This document shows positions 1-9,935 of a stretch of DNA of 64,000 nt, one piece after another. The notes under the pieces are model-generated. The model worked only from the letters and a program-made list of their open reading frames with translations, searched no databases and was not told where the DNA came from. Each line of letters starts with the position of its first letter. Position 1 is the first letter of the stretch. The DNA lies in assembly GCA_963751395.1 (NCBI GenBank), contig CAVVUC010000001.1, positions 1-64,000 of the forward strand, written 5' to 3'. The position numbers and the translations under genes are program-made. This DNA is from CAVVUC01 sp963751395. Lineage in GTDB: Bacteria; Verrucomicrobiota; Verrucomicrobiia; Chthoniobacterales; Chthoniobacteraceae.

Positions 1-1187
1 GTCAAGAGCATCAACGATTTCACCTCCGAGGAGGTCGAGATCGAGGTCAAGGCGCCCAGGCGTCAGCGCCGAGCAGTTGGTGGACGCGCTCTACGCCTTC
101 ACCGATTGCGAAGTCACCATCGCCAGCCGCATCATCGTCATCCGCAACAACCGCCCGGTCGAGATGACGGTGTCGCGAAGTGCTGCGCGAAAACACGGCG
201 CAACTGGTCGAGATCCTCAAGCGCGAACTCGAGCTGCAAGGAGCGCAAGCTCCAGGACGAACTGCACTTCCGCACCCTGGAACGCATCTTCATCGAGGAG
301 CGCATCTACAAGAAGATCGAGCAGTGCAAGACCAACGAAGCCGTCGTCGCCGCCGTGTACGAAGGCTTCAAGCCCTTCCGCAAACAACTGGTGCGCGACC
401 TGACCGACGCCGACGTCGAGCGTCTGCTGCAGGTTCGCATCCGCCGCATCTCGCTCTTCGACATCAACAAGCACCGCGAGGAGATGGAGAAGGTCAAGGC
501 CGACCTGGCCGAGACGCGCAAGAACCTCAAGAACCTGATCAAGTACGTCATCGGCCACCTCGAAGCGCTGCTGGACAAGTACGGCCCGCTTTACCCGCGC
601 CTGACCAAGTCCAGCCGCTACGACGAGGTCGACGCGAAGGAAGTCGCCTTCAAGGCCTTCAAAGTGGCCTACGACCGCGAGTCCGGCTACATCGGCCACA
701 AGGTCTCCGGCGAAGAGTTCAAGCGTCGACTGCACCAAGTTCGACAAGATGCTGCTGGTCTTCCGGACGGCCATTACAAGGTGGTCGAGCTGCCGGAGAA
801 GCTATTCGTCGGGCCGGACCTGGTCTATTGCGGCCTGCCGGAACGCGAGCGGGTGTTCACGCTGCGCCTACACCAACCGCGAGGCGACCTACCTCAAGCG
901 CTTCACCTTCGGCGGCACCATCCTGGACAAGATCTACCATTGCATCCCGCCGAAATCGCAAGGTGCTGTTCTTCGAGCCGGACACGCCCGCGGAGCTCTA
1001 CATCCGCTACAAGCCCGCGCCTTACCAGAAGATCAACCAGCAGACCTGCACGCCGTCCCAAGTGGAGGTGAAAGGGCCCAAGACGCGGGGCCGCCAGATC
1101 TCCATCAAGGACGTGTCGTCCATCAACAGCAAGCCGCCCCGCGGCTGGGACCCGGAAGCGCCGACGACCAAGCTGCAGTTCGCCTAG
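1..1187 (+). CDS. parC: Type IIA topoisomerase A subunit (ParC-like), 5' truncated, frameshifted
   Basis: C-terminal part of a DNA topoisomerase IV/gyrase A subunit, the strand-breaking subunit. The catalytic tyrosine region lies before the window. Spliced across frames, the protein reads through the tower and coiled-coil region (FIEERIYKKIEQCKT, then LLQVRIRRISLFDINKH) into a ParC-type C-terminal region (EATYLKRFTFGGTI) and stops at 1185-1187. The sequence resembles the ParC-like A subunit of Bacteroidetes and relatives rather than E. coli GyrA (from memory of family sequences). At least seven single-base frame breaks occur (near 60, 186, 240, 735, 770, 868 and 971). Most are cured by removing one base, which suggests sequence error rather than decay of an essential gene. 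Confidence 0.8.
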
Positions 1188-1223
1188 CGCGGTACAGTTA
1201 CAGCCGAAGATGGCGAATGGCAG

Positions 1224-2515
1224 ATGGCAGAACTAGTGAAACGGCATCAACACCGCGCCTACCCAGTTGGAGGGGGAGTGGTCTTGTTGGTTGGCTTTCT
1301 CACCACGGCGGCGGGGCAGGAAGCGGTCCGGATGTCGATCGCCAGCGCGCAGGCGGCGGAAGCGCGGCGCCGGGCGGCTACCACCATCGGTTATTACAAC
1401 CTGAAACTGGGGCCGACCGCCTGGAATTTCGGCGCGGGCCTGGGGGTGGAATACAACAGCAATGTGAATTACACGGAGACCAATCCCGAGGGGGATTTCA
1501 TCTTTCGCCCGCAAATCAACACGCGGATGCTGTGGCCCGTTTCGGAGCAGAACAGCATCAACCTTGCGCTGGGCGGAGGTTATTCGGCCTACGTCAAGAA
1601 CCCGAGTTGGACCGGGCCTTCATCACGCCGGATTCCGAGTTGTCCTTCGATCTCTACGCCGGCGATTTCTGGATCAACCTGCACGACCGTTTCTCCATCA
1701 CGGAGAACACCTACCAGGATCCGACCGTGGCGGGCTCGGGGAATTACTCGCAGTTCCAGAACGCGCTGGGCGTGGCGACGGTCTGGGACTTGAACAAGGC
1801 CATCGTGCGGGCCGGCTACGACCATGTGAACTATGATTCGCTAAGCGGCGGCAACGGTCAGAACTCCGGCGGTCAGCCGAGCGGGTACTCCGAGGTGTTT
1901 TCCACCTCGGCGGGTTACGCCCTGAAACCGGGCATGTTGCTGGGCGTGGAGCTGGGCGGGTCGCTGATCACTTACACGACGACCACCACGAACACGCCCT
2001 ATCAGCAATGCCAACCAATGGAACGCGGGCGGCTTTTACGACACGCCGGTGAGCGAATACATCCATTTCACCGCCCACGCCGGCTACACCGTGTACTCCC
2101 CCGAATCGAGCGGGGCGACCGCCAACGGCAGCGATTTCAGCGGCATGTATGCTCAGCTCGATATCACGCACCGGGTCAACCAGTATGTGGACTACTCCCT
2201 GAGCGGCGGGCGAACCATCAGTGTCGCCTTTTCCGGGGGCACGATTGACCGGTATTTTGCGAGCTGGCAGGCCAACTGGCGGATTGTGCGCAAGGTCGAC
2301 GCTCGGCACGTCATTCAGCTACGAGCACGGCACACAACTCTCTGGCTGGCGGGAGACGTATGATCAATATGGTCCCGGGATCAGCCTGAGCCGCTCCCTC
2401 ACCGACAAACTCTCCAGCAGCCTCGGCTACCAGTTTTACTGGCGCGACTCGGATCAGCCGGACCGGGAATTATACCGTGAACATCGTGAGCTTGAATTTC
2501 AATTACACATTCTAG
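1224..2515 (+). CDS. Outer-membrane beta-barrel protein of the EPS locus, frameshifted
   Basis: A secreted beta-barrel of about 430 residues. An N-terminal hydrophobic segment (GGGVVLLVGFLTTAAGQ) is followed by alternating aromatic/polar strands (LGVEYNSNVNY, LSFDLYAGDFWIN, VDYSLSGGRTISVAF). The last strand ends NFNYTF with a terminal Phe and TAG at 2513-2515, the usual signal of barrels inserted by BamA. That end is seen only after correcting a frame break near 2460; other breaks lie near 1600, 2005 and 2325. It lies directly before a Wza-like gene, so a role in polysaccharide export is likely, as for barrels in exosortase-type EPS loci. No closer family was recognised. Confidence 0.65.
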
Positions 2516-2606
2516 AGCCCGCTGAGAAAGAAAGTTCTGGCATTTGGAGTTCCGACAAACTGCTATAAAGACCGCAGATATCGAACTGATACGTTGAAGA
2601 ATTCAC

Positions 2607-3412
2607 ATGAGCAAAGCATGTTTTGTTATTCTGGCCCTGGCGGGGCTGGCCGCCCTGGCCCAGACCCGCCCGCGGGCAAGGCGCCCAAAGCGGCGCGGCC
2701 CGGTGTTTATGGACTTTGGAGCGCTGGCCCAGCCACTGGCGAGCAGACGCACCGACGGCGTCGTGGCGAGCCGAAAGCAGGGACGGACTTCAGACGACAG
2801 AGGACAGGACCACAGGACGAGTCAGCGCGGCGGGCACCAATGCGCGCGCCGGCCACGCCAGCCAGCCTGAGCGGCTATGTGCCGGACGACAAATACAAGC
2901 TGCGGGTCGGGGACAAGATCAGCCTGCAGATCCTGGAGGACCGGGATGCGCCGAAGAGCCTGGTGGTGGCGGATTCCGGCGAGCTGGACGTGCCCTACGT
3001 GGGCCGGGTGGCGGCAGCGGACAAGACCTGCAAACAACTGGCGGAGGAATTGAAGGCGCAACTGGAAAAGGAGTACTACCATCGGGCGACGGTGATCATC
3101 GCGCTGGACGTGGCGAACAAGTTGCTGGGCCGGGTTTATGTCTGGGGCCAGGTGCGCAACCAGGGGCCGATTGATATTGCGGTCAATGAGAACCTGACGG
3201 CGGGCAAGGCCATCCTGCGCGCCGGCGGCTTTGCCGATTTTGCCAACAAGAAGAAGGTCAAAGTGGTCCGCGGCGCGGGCGCGGACGGCGCCGGCAAACA
3301 GACTTTCGAGTTGAACATGGTGGAGATTCTCGAGAAGGGGAAGACCGAGAAGGACGTGGTCCTGCAGCCGGACGATTTCATCATCGTGCCCTCCCGGCTG
3401 ATTAATTTCTAA
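2607..3412 (+). CDS. Polysaccharide export protein, Wza/SLBB type
   Basis: Periplasmic/outer-membrane component that forms the exit channel for exopolysaccharide. The start at 2607 gives a signal peptide (MSKACFVILALAGLAAL). The reading frame then breaks at least once between about 2665 and 2850. The clean 3' part holds the poly_export domain (YKLRVGDKISLQIL; VADSGELDVPYVGRV) and an SLBB-like domain (GRVYVWGQVRNQGPIDI; ENLTAGKAILRAGGF), ending in DDFIIVPSRLINF. Length (about 268 aa) fits short Wza-like proteins with one SLBB repeat. It is followed 9 bp later by the Wzc-like kinase, as in Wzx/Wzy-type export loci. Confidence 0.8.
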
Positions 3413-3421
3413 GACCCATCT

Positions 3422-5619
3422 ATGTCACGCATGAATGACCAAGCTGTCCACGCTCAGCAGGACCGGTCCGCCTCGCAGGGCGCATTTCCATGCGCGGCTG
3501 AGCCGCTACCGGAACCTGTTGCGCGAGAAATGGTGGGTGCTGGTGCTGGGCGCAGCTGGTCGGGTCGGCCATCCAGGGCGGCACTGGTCTGGTACGCGCC
3601 GCCGTCGTTCGTCTCGGTCGGGCGGATGATCGTGAGCATCAAGCTGGCCATCCCGAAGGGTCGGTCTATACGGAGGAACTGAGCAACTTCCTGGGCACCC
3701 AGGCGGCGCTGATGCAGAGCGGCGTGGTGATCAACCGCGCGCACACGCGCGGGTCATGGCGCAGAAACCGGAGCTGGGGATGCACCGGTGGCGCTGAAGG
3801 TCTCGGTGCTGCCCAAGACCACGATTTCGTGCTGCAGGCCACCGGCGGCGACCCGGACTACACCCAGGCGTTCCTGCAGGCCTGCATGGAGGAGTACATC
3901 GCCCTGAAGAAGGAAATGCGGACGCAGACCTCCGACACCACGGTGGCGGGCTTGACCGAGGAGGTGATGCGGCTGGAGAAGGAACTGCGCAAGGCCGAGG
4001 AGGAGATGGTGGAATTCCAGAGCACCAACAGCGTGGTGCTGTTCCAGGACAGGGCAACAGCGCCGGCAATTACCTGGCGGCGCTCAACCAGCGGCTGGCG
4101 GCGCTGAAATCCGAATACGAGCTGCTGCAGATGCTGACGCTGGACCAGAGCCTCGACCGCCAGCAGGGGCGGCGGGATGCCGCGGCGAATGCGCCGCCGG
4201 ACCAAGCGGCGCGCCACGGAACGGAGCCTCGCCCGCCGGCCAGCGCCGTCGCTCCGACGGCGGCGACCGAACGGACGCCGAATACCTCAAGGCCAAACAG
4301 CAGTTGCTGCTGCTGAAGGCCGAACAGCAGGAGCTGGGCCGTTACCTGCGGCCCAAGCACCCGAAGATGATCGCGATGAGCGAGGAAATCGCCCGGCGGG
4401 AGGAGCTGCTGAAGATCTTCCGCGAGCCAGAGCGCGGAGCAGTTGGAGAGCCGGAAAGGCGTCGCTGGCGCTGGAGATCCAGAATCTGGAGAAGGACGTC
4501 AAGGAGTGGGATGCCAAGACGCTGGAAATCCAGGCGGAAGACGGCCGAATACCAGAGGCTCAAGGCCAACGCGCAGCGAATCCAGGCGCTCTACGACCGG
4601 TTGCTGGCGACCATGCAGACGCTGGATGTGAACAAGGAAATCAGCCCGGAAAGCGTCACGATCATGGAGAAGGCGTCGCCGGGCTTTCCGGACCGGGCCG
4701 AGCTGTCGAAGAAGCTGGCGATCGGCGGCGCTGGTTGGGCTGGTGCTGGGCGTTGCTGCTGCTGCTGTTGCTGGACCGGCTGGATGATCGGATGAGTTCC
4801 TTCACCGAACTGCAGGAGCTGTTCGATGAAGAGCGTGCTGGGCCAGATTCCCCGAGAGAAGCGCCGTCAGGTCAAAGAAGCAAACGAGCTTGATCGAGCC
4901 GGAGGATGCGCGGCATGCGCTTCGTCGAAGCGTACCGGAATCTGCGTTCCTCCCTGCTGTACATGGCCGAGGCGGGGCAGCGGCCGAGAACCATCCTGGT
5001 GACCAGTTCGGTGCCGAACGATGGCAAGTCGCTGACCGCGGCCAATCTGGCCATCACCATGGCCAGCGCCGGCTCCCGCGTGCTGCTGGTGGATGCCGAC
5101 CTGCGCAAGGGCGCGCTGCACCGGCGTTTTGGCGTGCCGGCTGAGCCGGGGCTCTCGGAAGTGCTGTCGAAGGGAGTCAGACTGGGAAGCGGCCGTGCAG
5201 GCCACCAAGTTCAGCAACCTGTTTATTCTCCCCGCGGGCGCATTCACGGCTCAATCCAGCGAGTTGTTCATCAGCGAGGTGACCAAGACGATTCCTGCAG
5301 GATGCCGCCGCCAAGTACGATTACGTGATACTGGACACCGTGCCGGTGATGGCGGCCGATGACGTGACCAGCCTGGCGCCGCAGGTGGATGGCGTGATCT
5401 TCGTGATCCGCGCCGCGTTTCACCTCCGCCCGCGTGGCCCGCGCGTCCCTGGAATCGCTGTACCAACGCCAGGTCCGCGTGCTCGGCCTGGTCTTCAACG
5501 CGGTCCGGCCCAGCTCCGTGGATTACTACTACTACAGGTACAAGGATTACTACAGGCCGTATCCCGCGGCCGGGGCCGAACCCATGAAGGTGGAGCGGAA
5601 GGGCAAGTCTGAGCCTTAA
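3422..5619 (+). CDS. Wzc-like chain-length regulator and tyrosine autokinase, frameshifted
   Basis: Inner-membrane polysaccharide co-polymerase fused to a BY-kinase, about 730 aa after frame correction. N-terminus: Wzz-type membrane segment (LLREKWWVLVLGA). Middle: long coiled coil (VMRLEKELRKAEEEM; LRPKHPKMIAMSEEI), then a second membrane segment near 4715-4785. C-terminus: kinase with a Walker A-like motif (SSVPNDGKSL, about 5008-5035), Walker A' (VLLVDADLRK, about 5080-5110) and Walker B-like motif (YVILDTVPV). The tail carries a tyrosine cluster (DYYYYRYKDYYRPY, about 5521-5562), the usual autophosphorylation site. About ten single-base frame breaks are present; the pieces match one polypeptide with no missing domain. 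Confidence 0.75.
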
Positions 5620-5834
5620 CCGGGAAGAACTGCGGCCGGGGGAAGCCGTGAAGGTTGCCGGCGGTGTGTTTCATGGCTTGCGCGCAGTCATCACCCGCGT
5701 CATGCCCAGCCGGGAGGGTGGCGGTTTTGGTGGAATTCCCTGGGGCGCCCAACGACGGTTGAGCTGCCAGAAGAAGCCCTGAGCCGGGATATGGACGAAC
5801 GCAAACTGATAGTGCAGGAGGAGCTGAAAGGACC

Positions 5835-6371
5835 ATGATGAAGAGAGTGGCACGCATATTCCGTAGTGGGGCATGGGCCGGCGCAGTGGCTTCAGCGCTG
5901 TTGTTGGGGTGGGCGGCTGGAGCTGCGCCCAAATCTCCGGCCGCCAAACCGCATTGGCCTCGAGAGAAGCCTTCGACATTGCAGTCGAGGCCTACATTTT
6001 CGGCTACCCGCTGGTTACGATGGACCTGACCCGGCGGGTAATGACCAACGCGCGCGAGCCCGAAGGGATGCGCGCCCCGCTGGGGCAGTTCGCGCGCGTG
6101 CGGACCCTTCCGCTCGCCTCGAGCCGCGAGGTCACCGTGCCCAACGCCGACACCCTCTACACCGGCGTTTGGCTGGATGTCGCCCGGGAGCCCTGGGTGC
6201 TGAGCCTCCCAGAGGCGACAGACCGCTATTGCCTATTTCCCATGCTCGACGGGTGGACCACGGTGTCCACGGCGCCTGCGCAAGCGGACGACCGGCGCCG
6301 GCCCGCAGAAATACGCCATCACTGGCCCAGGCTGGAAAGGCAAATTGCCACTATCGGCGTTCAAGCCGTGA
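5835..6371 (+). pseudogene. Truncated DUF1254 protein
   Basis: N-terminal part of a DUF1254 protein, an exported family normally about 450 aa with a following DUF1214 domain. A signal peptide (MKRVARIFRSG, then a hydrophobic run) leads to EAYIFGYPLVTMDLT, VTVPNADTLYTGVWLD and, after a frame break near 6280, YAITGPGWKGKLP. It stops near 6371, so more than half of the family length, including all of DUF1214, is missing. Another frame break lies near 5945. The next gene, nifN, starts 40 bp downstream, so this looks like a gene fragment left at a rearrangement point. Sequence error can explain the frameshifts but not the missing C-terminal half. Confidence 0.6.
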
Positions 6372-6411
6372 ATCGGATGCCGGCTGCTTACAAAGCATGG
6401 GAGGTGGCGGC

Positions 6412-7791
6412 ATGAAAGCGGTGTGCGCGAGCGATCTGGAACTCGACGAACCGCGCTCAAGCACTTCACGTCCACGCGCAACGCCTGCAAGCTCTGCACG
6501 CCGCTCGGCGCGTGCCTCGTGTTTCGCGGGGTCGAGGGGCATCCCGTTCCTGCATGGCTCGCAGGGATGCTCGACTTACATCCGCCGCTATCTCATCAGC
6601 CATTTCCGCGAGCCGATGGACATCGCGTCGTCGAACTTTCAGAGGAGGCGGCGATCTTCGGCGGCAGATCGAATTTCAAGGCAGGCGTGCACAACGTGAT
6701 CCGGCAGTATCAGCCGAAAATGATCGGGGTGGCCACGACGTGTCTGGCCGAGACGATCGGCGAGGACATGACCTGCTGTTCCACGAATCATGCGCGAGCA
6801 TGGCCGATGGCATCCGCACGATGGTCCACGTCTCGACGCCGAGCTACCGCGGCACGCACATGGACGGCTTCCACGCGGCCGTGCGGGCGGTGGTGGCCGG
6901 GCTTGCGCAGACGGGCGAGCGCACGCGGCGCATCAATCTTTTCCCCGGCATGGTGTCCGCCGCCGACCTGCGGCATCTGAAGGAAATCCTGGCCGACTTT
7001 CATCTGCCGTTCACCGTGCTGCCGGATTATTCGGAGTCGATGGATGGCGAGACGTGGAGCGAATACGAGAAGCTCCAGACCGGCGGCACGCCCATGGATG
7101 ATGTCGCGGCCACGGGCACCGCACAGATCTCGATCGAATTCGGGCGCACGCTCGAACAGTTTCCGACGGCGGGGCGTTCTTGGAGGAACGGTTCGCGTTG
7201 CCGCGGCACTTGCTCGGCCTGCCCATCGGCATTCGCGAGACCGACGCGTTTTTCGAGCTGCTCGAAACCGCCGCTGGACGCACGACGCCGGCGAAACACC
7301 GCAAGGAGCGCGGGCGGCTGGTGGACTCCTTGATTGACGGCCACAAATACGTCTTTGAAAAGCGCGCGATCGTCTATGGCGAGGAGGATCTGGTCGTCGG
7401 CCTCGCGTCGTTCCTCTGCGAGATCGGCATCATGCCGGTGCTCTGCGCCTCCGGCGGGAGGAGCAAGCGGCTGGCGGCGGCTTTGCGCGCAGCGATTCCC
7501 ACGCTCGATGAGCGGACGGAGATTCGCGAGGGCTTCGATTTTGCCGAGATCGCCGAGATGGCCGAAGGGTTGAAGCCGGATATCCTCATCGGCAGCAGCA
7601 AGGGCTACAGCCTCGCGCGGAAGCTCGGCATTCCGATCGTGCGCGTCGGTTTTCCGATCCACGACCGCATCGGCGGGCAGCGCGTGCTGCACGTCGGCTA
7701 CCGCGGCGCGCAGCAGCTATTTGACACGATCGTCAACACACTGATGGAAGCAAAACAGGAGAAATCCACTGTCGGATACAGCTACCTTTAA
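6412..7791 (+). CDS. nifN: Nitrogenase FeMo-cofactor scaffold protein NifN, frameshifted
   Basis: NifN pairs with NifE to form the scaffold on which the NifB product matures into FeMo-cofactor. Frame-corrected sequence contains NACKLCTPLGACLVFRGVEG, then HGSQGCSTYIRRYLISHFRE, SNFSEEAAIFGG and MIGVATTCLAETIGED, which fit NifN better than NifK or NifE in my judgement. The last 200 residues (from 7180) are intact. The start at 6412 has a GAGG ribosome site (gggaggtggcggc). Five single-base frame breaks lie between 6450 and 7180. The stop overlaps a downstream ATG (TAATG at 7789-7793), so coupling to nifB is likely. No nifE precedes it; a DUF1254 fragment does. Confidence 0.75.
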
Positions 7792-9150
7792 TGCGAACTC
7801 GAAACGCGGAATGCGGAACTGGCGGACGGCGAAGCCGCTACTCTCCAATCCAAAATCCAAAATCTAAAATCCAAAATCGATTTCACCAAGCACCCGTGTT
7901 TCAACCGGGAGGCGCACAACAAATACGGCCGCATTCATCTGCCGGTCGCGCCGCGCTGCAACATCCAGTGCAATTTCTGCAACCGGAAATTCGACTGCAT
8001 GAACGAGAGCCGGCCCGGCGTGACCAGCAGCGTGCTCACGCCGCAGCAGGCCGTCGCCTATCTCGCCGACGTCGTGGCGAAGCGCCCGGAGATCGCCGTG
8101 ATGGGCATCGCCGGGCCGGGCGATCCGTTTGCCAATCCCGACGAGACGATGGAGACGCTGCGGCTCACGCATGAGCGGTTCCCGGAAATGATGCTCTGCG
8201 TGGCCACCAACGGCCTGGGCATCGGGCCTTACATCGACGAACTCGCGACGATGAACGTCAGCCACGTCACGATCACGATCAACGCGGTCGACCCGAAGAT
8301 CGGCGCGAAGATTTACGCCTGGGTTCGCGACGGCAAAAGGCCGCTGCGCGGCGAGGCGGCGGCGGAGCTGTTGATCGAGCGGCAGATTGATGCGGTCGCG
8401 AACTCAAGGCGCGCGGCATGGTCGTGAAGATCAACACGATCATCATCCCCGGCGTCAACGACAAGCACATTCCCGGAGATCGCCAAGGTGGTCGGCGACA
8501 TGGGCGTGGACATCATGAACTGCATGCCGCTCGTGCCGGTGGAGGGCGCGGTGTTCGAGGAACTGCCCGCGCCGGACGGCGCGATGACCGCGCGCGTCCG
8601 TTTGCAATCGGGCCTGCATCTGCCGCAGATGATCCACTGCGCCCGCTGCCGCGCGGATGCGGTCGGGCTGATCAACGAGAAGATGTCCAGCGAACAAATG
8701 GAAACGCTGAACCGGTTTGCGCGGCGCGCGATCGATGCGGGAAAGACGCGGCCCTACGTCGCGGTGGCCTCGCTCGAAGGGGCGCTGGTGAACATGCACC
8801 TCGGCGAGGCGGCGCGCTTGCTGATCTTTGGGCGCGATGAAACGACCTCGTCCGGTTTCAAGTTCATCGAACTCCGTCGTCCGCCGGAGCCGGGCAGCGG
8901 CAAGAGCCGGTGGACGGAACTCGCGGACACGCTGCACGACTGCCGCGCGTTTCTCGTCAGCGCCGCCGGGCCGAGTCCGAAGAACGCGCTCGAAGATCGC
9001 GGCATCGAGGTCATCGAGATGGAGGGGCTGATCGAAGAAGGGCTGGCTGCGGTTTACGCCGACCAGCCGATACCGGCCACGCTGAAACGCCGCTTCACGA
9101 GCTGCGGTTCGGGCACAAGCTGCAAAGGCACCGGCACCGGCTGCGCGTGA
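7791..9150 (+). CDS. nifB: Nitrogenase cofactor radical-SAM protein NifB with C-terminal NafY-like domain
   Basis: Radical-SAM enzyme that builds NifB-co, the iron-sulfur-carbide precursor of nitrogenase cofactors. The body starts near 7879 (DFTKHPCFNREAHNKYGR) with the SAM cluster motif C-X3-C-X2-C (RCNIQCNFC, 7956-7980). It continues with GIAGPGDPFANPDET and a C-terminal dinitrogenase cofactor-binding (NafY-like) domain (ASLEGALVNMHLGEA), ending in a Cys/Gly-rich tail. Frame breaks near 8403 and 8474 look like single-base errors. The true start is unclear: the body frame has no ATG, GTG or TTG after the nifN stop, only CTG at 7819. ATG 7791, overlapping the nifN stop, is one frame off, with a heptamer array (7850-7877) in between. 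Confidence 0.85.
7850..7877. repeat. Heptamer array (ccaaaat)x4 at the nifB 5' end
   Basis: Four tandem 7-bp units: ccaaaat, ccaaaat, ctaaaat, ccaaaat. It sits between ATG 7791 and the conserved NifB body. The same units, including the ctaaaat variant, recur at 52553-52580 and in prmC at 24652-24679. Loss of one unit, or gain of two, would put ATG 7791 in frame with the NifB body. Confidence 0.9.
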
Positions 9151-9156
9151 GGGGAA

Positions 9157-9219
9157 ATGACTAATGACCAATGACTAATGACTAATGACCAATGACCAAT
9201 GACCAATGACCAATGACCA
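9157..9219. repeat. Heptamer array (atgacYa)x9 downstream of nifB
   Basis: Nine head-to-tail 7-bp units, atgacta or atgacca, beginning 7 bp after the nifB stop. A shorter array of the reverse complement (tggtcat/tagtcat) follows at 9292-9318, so the two can pair over more than 18 bp and form a long hairpin around a spacer of about 70 bp. No coding potential. Confidence 0.9.
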
Positions 9220-9291
9220 ATGAATGACCGAAGTTCGAATCCCGAAATTCTCCACGACGAGAGCCGTGTGAAACAAAGTCGGCGCCCATTT

Positions 9292-9318
9292 TGGTCATTA
9301 GTCATTGGTCATTGGTCT
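9292..9318. repeat. Inverted heptamer array (tggtcat) upstream of the ferredoxin gene
   Basis: Almost four 7-bp units (tggtcat, tagtcat, tggtcat, tggtc) that are the reverse complement of the array at 9157-9219. It ends 58 bp before the ferredoxin start. The pair could act as a transcript-end or mRNA-stability hairpin, but no T-run follows. Confidence 0.85.
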
Positions 9319-9376
9319 TTTCCCATCCCCGCATTTTTCAACCAAGCAACCAACCAATAGAAAAGAAAACACAACC

Positions 9377-9682
9377 ATGACAAAACCAACCCACCACATA
9401 TTCGTCTGCGGCAGCTTCCGGCCCACCGGCGCGCAAGGCGTCTGCCACAAGAAGGAATCCGCCGCGCTGTTGCAATACCTGGAGCAGGAAGCCGCCGATC
9501 GCGGGCTCGACGGCGTGATGGTGTCGAGCACCGGCTGCATGAAACTGTGCGACCACGCGCCTGTCGTCATCGTGTATCCCGAGGGCTCGTGGTATCGCGG
9601 CGTCAACGAGTCCGTGGCCGACGAGATCCTCGACGCGATCGAAAACGGCACGGTCGCCGAGGAGCATCTGCTGCCGGCTTAA
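9377..9682 (+). CDS. Thioredoxin-like [2Fe-2S] ferredoxin of the nif cluster
   Basis: Small electron carrier of the Clostridium pasteurianum/Shethna-type 2Fe-2S family, 101 aa. Four cysteines fit the family pattern: Cys11 (HIFVCGSF), Cys23 (QGVCHKKES) and Cys54/Cys58 (STGCMKLCDHAPVV). The C-terminal part (VIVYPEGSWYRGV) is typical of the thioredoxin-like fold. This family is often found in nif operons, where it is thought to serve cofactor assembly or electron delivery. The start at 9377 was chosen because the conserved domain begins about 8 residues later; in-frame codons upstream translate the repeat-flanked spacer. Confidence 0.85.
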   Translation: MTKPTHHIFVCGSFRPTGAQGVCHKKESAALLQYLEQEAADRGLDGVMVSSTGCMKLCDHAPVVIVYPEGSWYRGVNESVADEILDAIENGTVAEEHLLPA

Positions 9683-9702
9683 TCCCGGGAGATTTTGAAA
9701 CG

Positions 9703-9912
9703 ATGAAACTCCAGCCGCTCAATGTTTTCAAAGGCACGATCAAACGCATCCGGCGTCGTGCGTCGGGGGCGGAGATCGTGATGGACGTGGGTGGCTGCGA
9801 GATCGTTTCCCGCGTCACGACCGCCATGCTGCCTGCGCTGAAACTCGGCAAAGGCACGGCGGCCTGTGCAGTGATTCCTGCCAGCGATGTGGCCATCTGG
9901 CCGGTCGATTGA
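9703..9912 (+). CDS. Molybdenum-pterin binding protein (Mop/TOBE domain), copy 1
   Basis: A 69-residue single TOBE-domain protein (molbindin) that binds molybdate or tungstate as an oligomer and buffers or delivers the metal. The family core FKGTIKRI, then IVMDVGGCEIVSRVTTAM and ALKLGKGTAACAVIPASDV, is visible. It starts 20 bp after the ferredoxin stop and is followed 23 bp later by a second molbindin, with nifV beyond. This placement suggests a role in supplying Mo to FeMo-cofactor synthesis. Confidence 0.85.
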   Translation: MKLQPLNVFKGTIKRIRRRASGAEIVMDVGGCEIVSRVTTAMLPALKLGKGTAACAVIPASDVAIWPVD

Positions 9913-9935
9913 ATTTCAGCACCGAATCGAAACCC

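Noticed and set aside
217..774. 185-aa minus-strand ORF over the topoisomerase gene
   Set aside because: It is the antisense shadow of a conserved region; the plus strand reads a recognisable ParC-like protein after frame correction.
6330..6350. Sigma-54 promoter before nifN (tggaaaggcaaattgcc)
   Set aside because: GG and GC are 11 bp apart rather than 10, and the site lies in the DUF1254 fragment.
9157..9219. CRISPR array
   Set aside because: Units are 7 bp, directly joined and without spacers; no cas genes in the window.
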